NCBI GenBank assembly: GCA_964594125.1
Contig: CAZQLL010000022.1
Span: forward strand, 10,997-74,996
DNA from: CAVRZJ01 sp964594125
Lineage (GTDB): Bacteria; Acidobacteriota; Thermoanaerobaculia; Thermoanaerobaculales; Thermoanaerobaculaceae
DNA: 64,000 nt
Direction: 5' to 3'
Of the stretch, positions 63,801-64,000 are shown piece by piece. The translations under genes were made by a program, and so were the position numbers. How positions within the stretch are numbered: position 1 is the first letter of the stretch; the number at the start of each line of letters is the position of its first letter. Under the pieces are notes generated by a model. That model was not told where the DNA came from. It ran no database searches and saw only the letters and a program-made list of their open reading frames with translations.

Positions 63801-64000
63801 CGAGCCTCCAGGACACTGCGGACAACGCCGGCTATGATAGCGGAGAGGCACGAGGCACGGAGGGGCGAAGGCGCCGGATTCACTCCGGCGCTCACGGGGA
63901 GGCCGCGAGACCTCCCCCTCGAGCGCCACCGCTGTTCGGTGGCGGTCCGGCGGAGCGGCAGCGACGCCGGCGCGGAGGGGTGAAGCCCGCGACTTCACGT
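63801..64000. other. Upstream region of nupC
   Basis: 200 bp to the window end. It holds a minus-strand -10-like TATCAT (63839-63834) without a clear -35, and the repeats described at 63858-63920 and from 63970. No gene is seen. Confidence 0.4.
63858..63920. repeat. Two-hairpin interspersed repeat, copy 2
   Basis: Closely matches the copy at 59356 (GGAGGGGCGAAGGCGCCGG, TCCGGCGC stem, GGGGAGG / CCTCCCC stem). From 63970 a further GCGCGGAGGGGTGAAG starts and continues as a different stem (GTGAAG-cccgcga-CTTCAC) to the window end, probably a third, related copy. Confidence 0.7.

Overview
The window is a very GC-rich (well above 65% by eye), densely packed bacterial chromosome segment with 57 protein-coding genes I can support. 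I see no rRNA, tRNA, insertion sequence, prophage or CRISPR array. An outer membrane is implied by kdsA/kdsB (Kdo for LPS), a LolA-like carrier, MacA-type periplasmic adaptors, many signal or lipoprotein N-termini, PilT and a lytic transglycosylase. GTG, TTG and possibly CTG starts are frequent and operons are tightly overlapped (ATGA/GTGA). The overall repertoire would fit an uncultured Acidobacteriota-like or neighbouring deep-branching Gram-negative lineage. That placement is inference from gene content, not from a marker phylogeny.

Layout. 1-4.3 kb: end of a surface-glycan cluster (GT4, NAD-epimerase, GT4, GT2). 4.4-12.7 kb: ftcD, then a leftward block of fumC, terC-like, a large secreted M14 peptidase, a secreted unknown and a NifU-type scaffold. 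12.9-14.8 kb: ECF sigma, anti-sigma and a membrane protein. 14.9-16.6 kb leftward: CDP-alcohol phosphotransferase and trpS. 16.7-21.5 kb: a five-gene Mn/Zn/Fe-type ABC operon whose two permeases both carry winged-helix tails. 21.5-26.6 kb leftward: slt, alaS, recX, pilT. 26.8-29.4 kb: a PD40 lipoprotein, a short-chain dehydrogenase and a small secreted protein. 29.8-34.8 kb: three MacA-like adaptors plus a MacB-type permease without ATPase. 34.9-37.5 kb: DUF1697 and a YyaL-type thioredoxin-domain protein. 37.8-40.8 kb: a second adaptor/permease set, also without ATPase.

40.8-45.7 kb holds the most interesting system: a lasso-peptide biosynthetic cluster. It has a stand-alone PqqD-like recognition element, an asparagine-synthetase-like cyclase, a 57-aa precursor with its own strong promoter, an HPr-kinase-like protein and a nucleotidyltransferase. 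No transglutaminase-type leader peptidase (B2) and no dedicated ABC exporter is visible. Immediately beyond it, leftward, are a GT2 glycosyltransferase and a protein that looks like a fusion of a LytR-CpsA-Psr (LCP) domain with a GT2 domain, then NRDE, GNAT and pepA. 50.9-55.6 kb: a secreted unknown, purH, lolA-like, polyprenyl synthase and a small TPR-like gene. 56.7-61.1 kb: kdsB, pyrG, kdsA and an RmlC-like epimerase (CTP supply and Kdo synthesis). 61.2-63.8 kb leftward: a lipoprotein and nupC.

Sequence-scale structure. (i) Degenerate 7-bp tandem arrays occur in at least four spacers, three times as inverted pairs. (ii) A two-hairpin interspersed repeat occurs at 59.36 and 63.86 kb, and a sequence related to the flank of the first copy lies inside the 5' end of the nucleotidyltransferase gene. 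(iii) Long perfect GC-rich palindromes sit upstream of the M14 and MacA-like genes. (iv) Several sigma70-like promoters with 17-bp spacers (TTGnnn-17-TAnnnT) are visible. In five genes the -10-like box ends only 6-11 nt before the start codon, which suggests leaderless mRNAs.
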